A stretch of DNA of 64,000 nucleotides from RPQJ01 sp963823535 (GTDB lineage: Bacteria; Pseudomonadota; Gammaproteobacteria; Steroidobacterales; Steroidobacteraceae): NCBI GenBank assembly GCA_963823535.1, contig CAWGLZ010000006.1, positions 1,116,001 through 1,180,000 on the forward strand. Direction: 5' to 3'. The notes under the pieces are model-generated. The model was not told the origin of the DNA. It saw only the letters and a program-made list of their open reading frames with translations, and made no database searches. Within the stretch, counting starts at the first letter, position 1, and each line of letters starts with the position of its first letter. A program made the position numbers and the translations under genes. This document shows, piece after piece, positions 1 to 9,893 of this stretch.

Positions 1-366
1 ATCATGCTGCTGATCGGCATCCTGGGTCTCGTGGTCGGCGGATTCGCGCTGTTGAATCCGCCGGTGAGCATGATGGCGTTCATCTACCTGGTGGCATTCC
101 AGGCCATCCTGCTCGGCGCATTCATCGTCATGCTGGGCTACAAGGTCCGCCAGGCGACCAGCCGCGAGTGGATTCTCTACGTCACGGGCGCGTTGTCGAT
201 CCTCTTCGGCGTCCTCGTGCTGGTGAATCCTGCAGCAGGCAGCCTGTCGATCATCTACCTGATCGCCTCGTGGGCGATCGTGATCGGCGCGTTCAAGATC
301 TTCTTCGGATTCAAGGTGAAGAACCTTCCGGAACGCGTCGGGGACCGGATCGCCGGCCTGCGCTGA
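1..366 (+). CDS. HdeD family membrane protein, C-terminal part
   Basis: The frame is open to the window edge, so the gene starts upstream; the ATG at base 4 is probably internal. About 120 residues are visible, with four hydrophobic segments separated by short basic loops (LLIGILGLVVGGFALL, FIYLVAFQAILLGAFIV, ILYVTGALSILFGVLVL, IIYLIASWAIVIGAFKI). The repeated pattern of an alanine/leucine helix ending in NP followed by an IYL segment is typical of the DUF308/HdeD family of small inner-membrane proteins. Full-length members have about six helices and 180-190 residues, so one third is missing. E. coli HdeD is linked to acid resistance at high cell density; a role here is not shown. Confidence 0.75.
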   Translation: MMLLIGILGLVVGGFALLNPPVSMMAFIYLVAFQAILLGAFIVMLGYKVRQATSREWILYVTGALSILFGVLVLVNPAAGSLSIIYLIASWAIVIGAFKIFFGFKVKNLPERVGDRIAGLR

Positions 367-413
367 GAAATACCGATCGCGCCCGGTGCCCGCAGGCCCG
401 GGCGCGATCCGTT

Positions 414-2012
414 TCAGGCGTTGCGGCCCGCGATCCGGCCGCCGAGCAGGCACCCGCCGAGGAACGTGCCCTCGAGTCCGCGCTTGCCGTTCATTCCGCC
501 TCCGCCGAAGCCGGCCGATTCCCCTGCCGCGTACAGGCCCGGGATCGGGGTGCCCTGGCGGTCGAGCACCCGGCTCGACAGGTCGGTCTGCAGCCCGCCC
601 ATGCTCTTGCGGCTGATGATGAACTCGCGGATGGCCAAAAGCGGGCCTGCCTTGGGATCCAGGATCTTCTGGAAACGGCAGGTGCGCAGCCGGTCGCCGA
701 CCCAGCGCCGTGCAAACTCGATGCGACGCAGCTGCTCGTCGTTGTGGAAGCGAGGCCCGGCGTCGATGCGCTCGTCGTAACGGGCCGCGGCTTCGGCGAC
801 GGCAGGGAGCATCACGGAGCCGTCGCCCACGAGCGCGTTCATCCTCTCGACCAGCGCGGGCAGCGTGTCCGCCACCACGAAATCCGGGCAGTTCCGCGTC
901 ACTTCGTCGTAGAGCCAGCGGTTGCCGCGCAGGATGTCGCGTGCGACGGCCAGCCGCTTCTTTTCCCGGAACGCCGGATTGAACTCGCCGCCCGAGATCG
1001 CCAGCTCCTTGAGTGCAATGCGACGGTTCAGCAGCTGCCAGGAATAGCCGCGTTCCTGCCGGCAGATCTGCGCCACCAGGTCGTGCGTGTCGTAGCCGGT
1101 GACGAGCGGCATGGGTCCGATGCGCTCGCCGCGCCAGTTGAGCCACAGGGCGGACTTCGGCGGCACCAGCGACAGCCCGTGCGCGGGTTTGCGCGGTTTC
1201 CAGTGGTGCACGCCGGCGGCGTAGTTCCACTGCCAGTCGAGGTGCGTCACGTTTGCGCCGAGCGCGGCCGCCGCGTCGTGCAGCCGTCCGTCCGCGTACT
1301 TGTGCGAACCGTTCAGCAGGGTTTCGGGCGGGCGGCTCCAGTCCGGCGACCAGTGCTGCCGGACCCGCGCCAGGTCGCCATTGATGCCACCGGAGGCGAT
1401 CACCACCGACTCGGCCTCAACGTCGAACTCCGCGCCATCGTCCTCCCGCACGCCACGACATCCCGTGACGCGGCCGTTGGTCGTCACGAGCGACTCGACC
1501 CGATGGCCGAAGCGCAGTTCGAGCAGGTCCCGCCGGGGGTGAGACAGCAGGTGCCGGTTCAGGACGACAGCCAGTTCGTGTCCGGTTCCCCAGACGATGT
1601 GCCAGCGCGGCACGGAGTTGCCGGGCGTGTGCAGGCCGCGTTCCACCCAGAGCGGCATGGGCATGAACTGCACGCCGATTCCGCGCAGCCAGTCGAAGAT
1701 CTCCTCGTTGGCCCGATGTACGTACGCCTCGGCCCAGGCGCGCGGCCAGTGGTCTCCGCTGCCGAACTCGGCGAACGAATGCCAGTCCCGCAGGCCCTGC
1801 TCGGCGCCGTCCCGTATGCCGTAGCGGCGCTGCAGCGGCGTTCCGGCGAACCAGATGCCGCCGAAGCTCTCCTTGGCGAGTGCGCCCATGTTCTCCTCGA
1901 CGTCGCGGTCGAGCACCAGCACGCGCCGCCCACGCTCCAGCAGTTCGACGGCGGCGGCCACGCCGGCGATGCCGGCGCCGATCACGATCACGTCGTGCAT
2001 CAGCCGTGCCAT
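414..2012 (-). CDS. FAD-binding dehydrogenase (KstD/fumarate-reductase flavoprotein type)
   Basis: A 532-residue flavoprotein. The N-terminus carries a dinucleotide-binding GAGIAGVAAAVELLERG motif followed by an acidic residue at the end of the second strand (LVLDRD), as expected for FAD. The C-terminus has the matching FAD-contact stretch (GLYAAGESAGFGGGGMNG, then a run of G residues near LGGCLLGGRIAG). Length and these ends fit the family of putative FAD-binding dehydrogenases related to 3-ketosteroid-1-dehydrogenase and succinate/fumarate flavoproteins. The substrate is unknown. It starts 3 bp after the DUF502 gene stop, and both follow the HtrA protease on the same strand, so the three are probably co-transcribed. 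Confidence 0.85.
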   Translation of the reverse strand: MARLMHDVIVIGAGIAGVAAAVELLERGRRVLVLDRDVEENMGALAKESFGGIWFAGTPLQRRYGIRDGAEQGLRDWHSFAEFGSGDHWPRAWAEAYVHRANEEIFDWLRGIGVQFMPMPLWVERGLHTPGNSVPRWHIVWGTGHELAVVLNRHLLSHPRRDLLELRFGHRVESLVTTNGRVTGCRGVREDDGAEFDVEAESVVIASGGINGDLARVRQHWSPDWSRPPETLLNGSHKYADGRLHDAAAALGANVTHLDWQWNYAAGVHHWKPRKPAHGLSLVPPKSALWLNWRGERIGPMPLVTGYDTHDLVAQICRQERGYSWQLLNRRIALKELAISGGEFNPAFREKKRLAVARDILRGNRWLYDEVTRNCPDFVVADTLPALVERMNALVGDGSVMLPAVAEAAARYDERIDAGPRFHNDEQLRRIEFARRWVGDRLRTCRFQKILDPKAGPLLAIREFIISRKSMGGLQTDLSSRVLDRQGTPIPGLYAAGESAGFGGGGMNGKRGLEGTFLGGCLLGGRIAGRNA

Positions 2013-2015
2013 GCG

Positions 2016-2627
2016 TCAGGCATCGCGGTCCGACCCCAGGTCCACCTGTCGCAGGGCCTCCTGCGAACCGATGCCCATGCGCTTCACCAGCACTGCAGCG
2101 TCCGCCATCGGCATGTCCAGCGGTCGAACCCTGTTCGCGGCGACATACATGACATTGCCGGACATCGGCGTCGGAGACTGAGGCAGGAAGACAGCCACCC
2201 AGTCGCTCCCCAGATCCTCGATCCGGTAGCCCAGTTGCCAGCCGTCGTCGCCGCGCACCAGCACCGGTTGCATGCTGTCGCTGGACTCGACCTGCGCAAG
2301 GCCCTCCGCCAGGCTCTTGACCATCCGGTACTGGGGCAGACCACCGAGGAGCGACTCCTCGAACCAGCGCGCGACCCGGCGGCCCCCTTCGGTCCGCGCC
2401 AGCAGGCCAGCGGCAAAAGCCAGCAACATCAGCACCAGGACGGCGACGATGGTGCCGACGGCGATTCCGGCGACGCGACCCACTGGAAGCATGGCGGCGA
2501 TGGGTGCGGCCACCTTTCCGGCGAACACCATCGCGTGCTTCAGCACGAGTGCCAGCACGACCACCGGCACCAGGAATATCAGTCCCCCGACGACGGTGGT
2601 CTTCACGAATTCCTTGATCGCGTTCAT
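2016..2627 (-). CDS. DUF502 family membrane protein
   Basis: 203 residues. The start at 2627 is chosen because MNAIKEFVKTTVVGGLIF opens the typical family N-terminus and a GAGGA ribosome site lies just upstream. Two membrane helices are visible near residues 10-35 and 50-75, followed by a soluble part with the family pattern of GLPQYRMVKSLAEG and a phenylalanine/proline-rich strand (VAVFLPQSPTPMSGNVMYV). DUF502 proteins are uncharacterised inner-membrane proteins found in bacteria and plants (COV family). The gene sits between htrA-like and the FAD dehydrogenase with tight spacing. Confidence 0.85.
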   Translation of the reverse strand: MNAIKEFVKTTVVGGLIFLVPVVVLALVLKHAMVFAGKVAAPIAAMLPVGRVAGIAVGTIVAVLVLMLLAFAAGLLARTEGGRRVARWFEESLLGGLPQYRMVKSLAEGLAQVESSDSMQPVLVRGDDGWQLGYRIEDLGSDWVAVFLPQSPTPMSGNVMYVAANRVRPLDMPMADAAVLVKRMGIGSQEALRQVDLGSDRDA

Positions 2628-2655
2628 GTTCGTTCCTCGCCAAGGTCGACGGAGA

Positions 2656-3786
<1,131 letters not shown>

Positions 3787-3850
3787 GGTCGCCTGAAGTT
3801 TCCGTCCGTTCGAGTCGTGTGCCGCCCGCGGAGCTTACCGCGCCGGCTGG

Positions 3851-4294
3851 TCAGGGCGCAGCGATCAGCCATCCATCGAGCCGACGGCGGTATTCATCCG
3901 GCAGCCGTGCGGGACCCGACGCGTCGGCGAAGACCAGTACGGCCTCGGAAACGCTGACGCAGAGGCCCTCCTGGAACATCGCCATGCCGTAGGTGTAGGA
4001 GGAGTTTCCGATGCGCAGTACGCCGACCCCGATGTCGAGCGTGCCGGGATAGCTGCCCTCGCGCAGGTAGTCGATCGACTGGTGGGCGATCAGGATGCGC
4101 TCGCCGGACAGTGTCGGGATCCGCTGGCCACCCATGATCTTCATGGTGGCGGAGACGCGGGCCTCCTCGTAGTACTGCGCCAGCGCCACGTTGTTGATGT
4201 GCCAGAGGGGATCGACGTCCGCATAGCGGGCGAGGATGCGGACCTTGAAGGGATAGCGGCCCGCGTCGAGGCGGTGGGGCGGGATCATGGTCAT
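3851..4294 (-). CDS. Acyl-CoA thioesterase, hotdog fold
   Basis: 147 residues from the ATG at 4294; a second ATG lies at 4288 and neither has a clear ribosome site, so the start is uncertain by two codons. The 4HBT-type signature is present: RYADVDPLWHINNVALAQYYEEAR has the aspartate, the HINN turn and the catalytic-region tyrosine/glutamate of YbgC/FadM-like thioesterases. These enzymes hydrolyse acyl-CoA thioesters in the cytoplasm. The open frame extends further upstream but that part is basic and not family-like. It is divergent from rhlE. Confidence 0.8.
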   Translation of the reverse strand: MTMIPPHRLDAGRYPFKVRILARYADVDPLWHINNVALAQYYEEARVSATMKIMGGQRIPTLSGERILIAHQSIDYLREGSYPGTLDIGVGVLRIGNSSYTYGMAMFQEGLCVSVSEAVLVFADASGPARLPDEYRRRLDGWLIAAP

Positions 4295-4571
4295 GGCGTG
4301 CGAAATCCGGACGGCACAGCGCCGAGTCGCGTATGATGCACCGCAAGTTTGCCGCCGCGCAGTCCGGTCTGCGCCCGAGGTTCTACGGCGGAGGTTGGGG
4401 ACGGTACCCGGGATCGGGTGCCGGCACGCTACAAGGGTAGCGTCCTGACTCTCCCCTCGCGGCCCCTCCTGCAGACCGATCGTCGTCTGCATTTCGCGTC
4501 TTCGATCCAACCACGAAAGCTCACGCTTCGGCCGGTCCCCGTTTGCTCGGGGGAAGCGCAATGGAAATCCG

Positions 4572-5846
4572 ATGTCATTCGATCATCTCGGCCTTTCGGC
4601 CGAACTCCTGCGCGCCGTCCAGGAACTGGGCTACGCCACGCCGACGCCCATCCAGGAACGCGCCATTCCGTCCGTTTTCGCGGGTCGCGACCTGCTGGCC
4701 GCCGCCCAGACCGGGACCGGCAAGACCGCGGCCTTTGCGCTGCCACTGCTGCAGCGGCTGACCGAGGAGCAGCCGAACCCGCGTGGCTCGCGCGCGCCAC
4801 GCCTGCTGGTGCTCGTGCCCACGCGCGAGCTCGCGGCCCAGGTCGGCCAGTCCTTCGACGATTTCGGTCGTCACCTCCGGCAGCGCACGCTGCTGATCTT
4901 CGGCGGCGTCAGCCCGCGGCCACAGATGGACGCGCTGCGGCAGGGCGTCGACATCATCGTGGCGACGCCGGGCCGGCTGCTCGACCACATCAACCAGCGC
5001 ATGGTGGACCTCACGAAAGTGCGCCACCTGGTGCTGGACGAGGCCGACCGGATGCTCGACATGGGCTTCATCCGCGACATCCGCCGCGTGCTCGCGGCAC
5101 TGCCGCCGAGGCGCCAGAACCTGCTGTTCTCGGCGACGTTCTCCGACGAGATCCGGACGCTGGCGAACGGGCTGCTGCACGACCCGCTGACGGTCGAGGT
5201 GGCAGCGCGCAATGCGCCGGCCGAGCTCGTCGAGCATCGCGTGCACCTGGTCGAGCAGGGCGAGAAGCGGGCCGTGCTGAGCCACCTGCTGCGCGAAGGC
5301 GCCACGCCCCAGACCCTGGTCTTTACCCGCACCAAGCACGGTGCGAACCGCCTCGCCGAGCAGCTCGAGCGCGACGGCATCCAGTGCGCCGCCATCCACG
5401 GCAACAAGTCGCAGAACGCGCGCACCAAGGCGCTCGCGGACTTCAAGGACTACAAGGTGCAGGTGCTGGTGGCGACCGACATCGCCGCGCGCGGACTCGA
5501 CATCAGCGAGCTGCCGCAAGTCGTCAACTACGAACTGCCGCACGTGCCCGAGGACTACGTGCACCGCATCGGCCGCACGGGTCGTGCCGGCAGCACCGGC
5601 CAGGCGTTGTCGCTGGTCTCGAGCGACGAGCGGGACCGCCTGCGCGCCATCGAGCGTGTGCTCGGCCGGCGCATCAACGTGCTGCCGCTCGACCGTTCCG
5701 GGATCCGCATCCCGGTGGAGCGTCCGGCGCCGGTCGCCATCGCTTCGCAGGCTGTACGCGCCCCGCGTCCTGCGCATCCGCAGCGCCGGACTCCCGGCCA
5801 TTCGCAGGGTGGCTACGGGCGGCGGGCGGGCGGGCGCGGCCGCTAA
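4572..5846 (+). CDS. rhlE: DEAD-box ATP-dependent RNA helicase RhlE
   Basis: 424 residues. All helicase motifs are in order: Q motif (YATPTPIQERAIP), Walker A (AQTGTGKT), PTRELA, the DEAD box in LVLDEADRMLDMGF, SAT, and the C-terminal HRIGRTGRAG. The tail after about residue 380 is a short basic, glycine- and arginine-rich extension, as in RhlE rather than the longer CsdA or DbpA. RhlE remodels rRNA and mRNA structure during ribosome maturation and cold adaptation. About 275 bp of non-coding leader lies before it, which could hold a long 5' UTR. Its stop overlaps the convergent dioxygenase gene by 3 bp. Confidence 0.92.
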   Translation: MSFDHLGLSAELLRAVQELGYATPTPIQERAIPSVFAGRDLLAAAQTGTGKTAAFALPLLQRLTEEQPNPRGSRAPRLLVLVPTRELAAQVGQSFDDFGRHLRQRTLLIFGGVSPRPQMDALRQGVDIIVATPGRLLDHINQRMVDLTKVRHLVLDEADRMLDMGFIRDIRRVLAALPPRRQNLLFSATFSDEIRTLANGLLHDPLTVEVAARNAPAELVEHRVHLVEQGEKRAVLSHLLREGATPQTLVFTRTKHGANRLAEQLERDGIQCAAIHGNKSQNARTKALADFKDYKVQVLVATDIAARGLDISELPQVVNYELPHVPEDYVHRIGRTGRAGSTGQALSLVSSDERDRLRAIERVLGRRINVLPLDRSGIRIPVERPAPVAIASQAVRAPRPAHPQRRTPGHSQGGYGRRAGGRGR

Positions 5847-6625
5847 CCGAAGCGGTAGGCGTCCATCGACAGCGCCGCTGCCTCGATGGCGGTGTAGAGG
5901 CGCGTCGCGGGGGCACGAGGCCCCGCGGCGCCCCAGGCGATGAAGATCGGCAGGAAATGCTCTTCGGTCGGGTGCGCACGTTCGGCACCCGGCGCCTCGT
6001 CCCGATAGGCCAGCACGGCGTCGCCGTCCCCGGCGACCAGGCGCGCATGCAGCCACTCCGAGAATCGCGACACGTAGTCGAGGGGTTCCGTTGCCTGGCG
6101 GTGCATCGCCCAGTCGCGCAGGTTGTGCGTGACGTGGCCCGAACCGATCACGAGCACGCCGTCGTCCGCGAGGGAGGCCAAAGCCTGGCCGACGTGCAGG
6201 TGGTGCCCGGGGCCGAGCTGCGTCTGCACCGAGAGCTGCACGATGGGCACGTCGGTGTCCGGATACATCCACCGCAGCGGAACCCACGCGCCGTGGTCCA
6301 GCCCGCGACGGCTGTCGACCACCGGTGCGCAGCCCGATTCCCGTAGCAACGCCGCCGCCTGCCGGGCGACCTCCGGCGATCCCGGTGCGTCATAGCGCAG
6401 CTCGTAGAGTGGCGCAGGAAATCCGCCGAAGTCATGCAGTGTGGCGTGGCGCTCGGAGCCGCTGAGCATCGGTAAGGGCGTCTCCCAGTGGGCGGAGGCC
6501 ACGAGCACGGCGCGCGGCCGCGGCAGCGCAGCCGAGATCGCCGCCCAGGCGCGGCCGGCACCCCCGGGGTCGAGCGCGTGCATCGGCGATCCGTGGGACA
6601 GGAACAATGTGGGCAGGCGTGCCAT
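5843..6625 (-). CDS. Extradiol ring-cleavage dioxygenase, DODA type (YgiD-like)
   Basis: 260 residues. The metal and catalytic histidines of the class III extradiol (LigB/DODA) family are in place: LFLSHGSPMHAL at the N-terminus, VASAHWE, the GLDHGAWVPLRWMYP block in the middle and GSGHVTHNLRDW. The enzymes open catechol-type rings (4,5-DOPA in YgiD and plant DODA) with a non-haem metal. It follows the lipase-like gene by 3 bp on the same strand, so the two are probably translated from one transcript. The physiological substrate is not evident. Confidence 0.88.
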   Translation of the reverse strand: MARLPTLFLSHGSPMHALDPGGAGRAWAAISAALPRPRAVLVASAHWETPLPMLSGSERHATLHDFGGFPAPLYELRYDAPGSPEVARQAAALLRESGCAPVVDSRRGLDHGAWVPLRWMYPDTDVPIVQLSVQTQLGPGHHLHVGQALASLADDGVLVIGSGHVTHNLRDWAMHRQATEPLDYVSRFSEWLHARLVAGDGDAVLAYRDEAPGAERAHPTEEHFLPIFIAWGAAGPRAPATRLYTAIEAAALSMDAYRFG

Positions 6626-6628
6626 CGA

Positions 6629-7822
6629 TCAGGCGTCCGATGATTCCTGCATCCAGGCGTGCAGTTGCGAGTAGACCTCGGGCCGGTTCAGGAGTTCGAG
6701 GTGTCCCATCCCGTAGCCGACCCACTGCCGGTCCTTCGGGAACCGCAAAGAGTGCGCTGCTTTCGGGTGGCGGCCAAGCGCGCTGTCGAGCGGCACGAGG
6801 CCGTCGCCGACGAGCCGCTCGCTCACCAGGCTGCGTCGCGAGCCGAGCGTCGCGGCCAGTGCGTAGCACTGCGTGCGGGCCGGCAGCGGTACGTGCTCGT
6901 GCCCGCCTGCCGTGATCGTGCCGTGGCGCAGGTCGGTAATGCCGGCGCTGCGCGCCTTGCCGATCCGGGTGAACGGTGCGGAGTATGGGCTCAGGTCCAT
7001 CATGAAATCGAGCCAGTGCCCGCCGCGCTCGAGCGGCGCGCCGTGATGCGGCGTACCGAGGAAGACGAGTTTCCGCAGGTGCCCTGGCCAGGCGTGCCCG
7101 GTCCCGCGGGCATGGTGGCAGGCGCTGCGGGCCACGAGGCCGCCCATGCTGTGACCGATGATCACGAGATTGCGAATCGGCTTCGGCCACTCGCCGGTCA
7201 GGCGCTCCAGCAGGTCTGCCAGCGCTTGTCCGTTGTCAGCGATGGGCAGGCCGCTGTTGTAGCGCAGGTACAGCGGCGTGTAACTGAACTCGTCGGCGAG
7301 CGCGGCACCGTGGTCGTGGCCTTCGCGTGACCACTGTCGATCGTTCAGGCACAGGCCGTGCACCATCACCAGCAGGTTGCCCGTCACCTTCGTGTCGCCC
7401 GGTTCGCTGAAGGCGGCGCGGAGATCCGCGGGATCGACCGTTCGGCCACGGTGGCGCAGGCTCATCTCGATGGCGAGCGGGTTGCCGGTACGCGCCAGGT
7501 AGTCGCCATAGACGCCGTTGACCGCGGACAGGAACGCGTCGCGTGTCGGTGTCGACTGGCCTTCCTGCAGCAGGGCCGCCGCCGGGGCGAGGCCCGCGTC
7601 GAGGCCATGGCCGACGAGGCGCATGCCGCCGCGGACGCTCCGGTAGACGAAGCCCGTGATGCCCCGCGTCGTGCCGGCCGCCGCGCGTCCCATGGGTCCG
7701 GGTCGCAGCTGGATGGTGCGGTGCATGCGCTCGACGATGTCCGTGATGCCGATGCCCGCGTCGATGGCGAGGCGGGTCGCACCGCGCAGGTCCGAGACGT
7801 GGGTGCGAGTGGGTGCAGGCAT
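6629..7822 (-). CDS. Alpha/beta hydrolase, lipase-like
   Basis: 397 residues from the ATG at 7822, which has a GAGGAG ribosome site six bases upstream; a longer GTG start at 7843 is less well supported. The nucleophile elbow is GHSMGG (serine) within IRNLVIIGHSMGGLVARSACHHARG, preceded by LVMVHGLCLNDRQWSR, which forms the oxyanion-hole HG region. A late histidine in GMGHLELLNRPEVY probably completes the triad. No signal peptide is clear, so it may be cytoplasmic. The 3-bp gap to the dioxygenase suggests co-expression, perhaps an ester hydrolase feeding a ring-cleaving enzyme (inference). Confidence 0.8.
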   Translation of the reverse strand: MPAPTRTHVSDLRGATRLAIDAGIGITDIVERMHRTIQLRPGPMGRAAAGTTRGITGFVYRSVRGGMRLVGHGLDAGLAPAAALLQEGQSTPTRDAFLSAVNGVYGDYLARTGNPLAIEMSLRHRGRTVDPADLRAAFSEPGDTKVTGNLLVMVHGLCLNDRQWSREGHDHGAALADEFSYTPLYLRYNSGLPIADNGQALADLLERLTGEWPKPIRNLVIIGHSMGGLVARSACHHARGTGHAWPGHLRKLVFLGTPHHGAPLERGGHWLDFMMDLSPYSAPFTRIGKARSAGITDLRHGTITAGGHEHVPLPARTQCYALAATLGSRRSLVSERLVGDGLVPLDSALGRHPKAAHSLRFPKDRQWVGYGMGHLELLNRPEVYSQLHAWMQESSDA

Positions 7823-7839
7823 GCGGGACTCCTCGAGCG

Positions 7840-7962
7840 TCACTCGCTCAGCGCTTTGATGACTTCGATCGGGTTGTTGCGCAGTGGCGCAACCCCGAGG
7901 GAGAGAAGCTCGGCGAACCTGTCGTGGCTCAGGCCGGTGATGGCATGGATCTGGCGGCCGCC
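7840..7962 (-). other. Coding-like tail directly after a lipoprotein stop codon
   Basis: Read in the same frame as the small lipoprotein and immediately after its TGA, about 40 codons run without a stop and look protein-like (SHDRFAELLSLGVAPLRNNP, then IEVIKALSE and a TGA). Codon use is GC3-rich like a real gene. No ATG, GTG or TTG occurs in this frame inside the stretch, so it cannot be a normal gene as it stands. It may be the 3' remnant of a lost gene, a readthrough extension or chance. I do not recognise the family. Confidence 0.25.
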
Positions 7963-8124
7963 TCAGTACCAGCGACCGGTGCTCGTGCCGACGTTGATGT
8001 AGCCGTGATTGCCGATGGGCACGCCCACGCTCATGCCGACGCCGACGTTGCCCGAACAGCCGCCGAGCGACAGTGTCGCGGCCAGCACGGCAAGGGCCGC
8101 TGCCCGATGGATGATCTTGCGCAT
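7963..8124 (-). CDS. Small glycine-rich lipoprotein
   Basis: 53 residues: a lipoprotein signal (MRKIIHRAAALAVLAATLSLGGC, cleavage before the cysteine of LGGC) followed by a short glycine/valine-rich mature part ending GTSTGRWY. The start is set by a GCGAGG ribosome site. The pattern GVGMSVGVPIGNHGYINVG resembles small surface lipoproteins of proteobacteria with no known function. The VOC lipoprotein gene lies 19 bp upstream on the same strand, so they may share a transcript. Confidence 0.65.
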   Translation of the reverse strand: MRKIIHRAAALAVLAATLSLGGCSGNVGVGMSVGVPIGNHGYINVGTSTGRWY

Positions 8125-8143
8125 GACAGTACCTCGCCTTCGT

Positions 8144-9025
8144 TCAGTTCTTGACTTGCTGCAGGACGACGAGGGCACCCGACGGATCGGCAACGATGGC
8201 CATCGTACCCTCGCGAACCTCCGATGAAGGCGCCAGCAGCACCTTGCCACCCAGCGACTCGGCGCGCATCGCGGCCGCGGCCGGATCGGCAACCCCGAAA
8301 CTCGTGAGCCAGACCGGCGACCAGTCCGCGGTCGGGTTGCGCAGTACGCCGGCGCGATCCGTGCCATTGTTCGCCAGCATCGTGTACTCGCCGCCGCGGC
8401 GCTGGATCGTCCGCGTCTGGAAACCCACGACCGATCCGTAGAACCCGGCCGCCGTTGCCGGGTCGTTGGAGACGAGTTCCGTCCAGACCCTGCGCCCGGT
8501 TGTCGGCGTCGTCGCCGTGTCCTCCGGATCCCCGATGCTGCTGCGTGCGAGTCCGATCACGGCGCCCTCGGGGTCGATGATGACTGCGACCCGGCCGATC
8601 CCGACCTCACGTGCCGCGACCGCGACCCGGGCGCCGGCCGCACCGGCCTGCCGCACTGCTGCATCGACATCGGCCACGGACACGTAGGGCAGCCAGCGCG
8701 AGAGATTTACGCCGTCCGCGCGTTTCTCCACGGGAACCAGCCCTGCAACGTAGGTTCCACCCGACCGTGCGATCACATACACCTGGCCCGCCGGTCCCGT
8801 CGTGTCCTCGAAGGTCCAGCCGAGCAGTTCGCCGTAGAAGCGTCGGGCGGCCGCCAGGTCCTCGGTGACCAGGTCGGTCCAGACCACCTTGCCCAGCAGT
8901 GGCTCCTTCGAGAACGTCAACCCAGAGTCGTCGAGTCTCGAGGGAACTGCGCAGCTCGACAACAGCGTCGTAATCGCCAGTAGCGCAAGGGCGTTGAGTC
9001 TGAGGAGGCGGATCGGGCGGGTCAT
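8144..9025 (-). CDS. Lipoprotein with two glyoxalase/VOC domains
   Basis: 293 residues. The N-terminus is a lipoprotein signal with the lipobox LLSSC around residues 20-25. Two vicinal-oxygen-chelate domains follow, each opening with the same pattern: VVWTDLVTEDLAAARRFYGE near residue 48 and RVWTELVSNDPATAAGFYGS near residue 180. Tandem VOC domains of this kind are usually cytoplasmic enzymes or binding proteins; an exported, membrane-anchored version is unusual. Which ligand or metal it binds cannot be told from the sequence. Confidence 0.8.
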   Translation of the reverse strand: MTRPIRLLRLNALALLAITTLLSSCAVPSRLDDSGLTFSKEPLLGKVVWTDLVTEDLAAARRFYGELLGWTFEDTTGPAGQVYVIARSGGTYVAGLVPVEKRADGVNLSRWLPYVSVADVDAAVRQAGAAGARVAVAAREVGIGRVAVIIDPEGAVIGLARSSIGDPEDTATTPTTGRRVWTELVSNDPATAAGFYGSVVGFQTRTIQRRGGEYTMLANNGTDRAGVLRNPTADWSPVWLTSFGVADPAAAAMRAESLGGKVLLAPSSEVREGTMAIVADPSGALVVLQQVKN

Positions 9026-9073
9026 CGGAAACTCCTGGATCGGCGATGCATCAGCATTGGATACCCGGGTTGT

Positions 9074-9679
9074 TCAGCCCTCGGGCCTGAGGATGGGAAT
9101 TGTAGCGGGTGCTTCGGACTGCCGCGCATCGGCAGGGTCTTCCATCGAGGCAGCCGGGTCTTCAGCTGCCCCCGGGCCCGCGCCACCTCCGGTCGGGACC
9201 TGCTCCAGCCCGTCGACCCGCTCGCGGAACTCGGTGTCGCTGCTCGTCCGCAGCAGGAAAGGCTTCATGAAGAGTGCACCCAGCGCGGTACCGACGATCG
9301 TGGGATCGACGATGCTCGCCGTGGCGGCCACCGCGATCCCGGCGTTGGGTTCAGCCTCGTAGTAGAGCCAGTCCAGGTCCCGCGCCTCGAGGACGACGGC
9401 ATCGGCACGCGGATAGGTATCGGCCTTGAGGCGCAGCTCGTGACGGCCTGGCGCCAGCTGGATCACGACGAAATCGTTCTGTCCCAGCTCGGCGATGACC
9501 GCCCCGTCGAGTGCGACGTAAGCGGGCATCGCTGCGAGGGTGATTGACGGCAGGCGATAGACGACCAGCGTCGCGTTGTAATCGTGACCCTTGTACGCGT
9601 ACTCGCCGGCGGAGTGACAACCGACGCATGCGACGACGGCGACGCAGGCAAGTACGTGGCGGAGTCGAAAGCGGCACAT
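9074..9679 (-). CDS. DUF2846-type lipoprotein
   Basis: 201 residues with a lipoprotein signal (cleavage before the cysteine of CVGC, about residue 21). The mature part begins with the DUF2846 pattern: ATLVVYRLPSITLAAMPAYV, then VALDG and GRHELRLKA, which form a small beta-sandwich with a phosphate-like loop. The C-terminal 40 residues are low-complexity proline/alanine/glutamate. Function is unknown. It is divergent from the periplasmic katG with a 214-bp gap. Confidence 0.7.
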   Translation of the reverse strand: MCRFRLRHVLACVAVVACVGCHSAGEYAYKGHDYNATLVVYRLPSITLAAMPAYVALDGAVIAELGQNDFVVIQLAPGRHELRLKADTYPRADAVVLEARDLDWLYYEAEPNAGIAVAATASIVDPTIVGTALGALFMKPFLLRTSSDTEFRERVDGLEQVPTGGGAGPGAAEDPAASMEDPADARQSEAPATIPILRPEG

Positions 9680-9800
9680 GGTCTGACTCGTCCGGGGCCG
9701 ATGCCGGCACGCAGCATACTCCGGGCGGGTTCCCGGGCGAACTCGCCACCTTCCTTGCCAGAAGCAGTCGCGGTCGGCGGGACCGGCGATTGCTGATGCC

Positions 9801-9822
9801 TATCGGTTCGATCGAATCAATC
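9801..9822. promoter_or_regulatory. Imperfect palindrome upstream of periplasmic katG
   Basis: A 10-bp perfect palindrome (TTCGATCGAA, 9807-9816) extends imperfectly on both sides (TATCGG on the left, TCAATC on the right), about 75 bp before the katG start. It could be a regulator operator, for example for a peroxide sensor, but it does not match the OxyR consensus well enough to name it. Confidence 0.25.
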
Positions 9823-9893
9823 ATTCGTCCGGCTCTGGCGGCCGCCCTACCATCGCCGCACACGCAATCGTTCCATTCGCTGGAGGAAGACCC

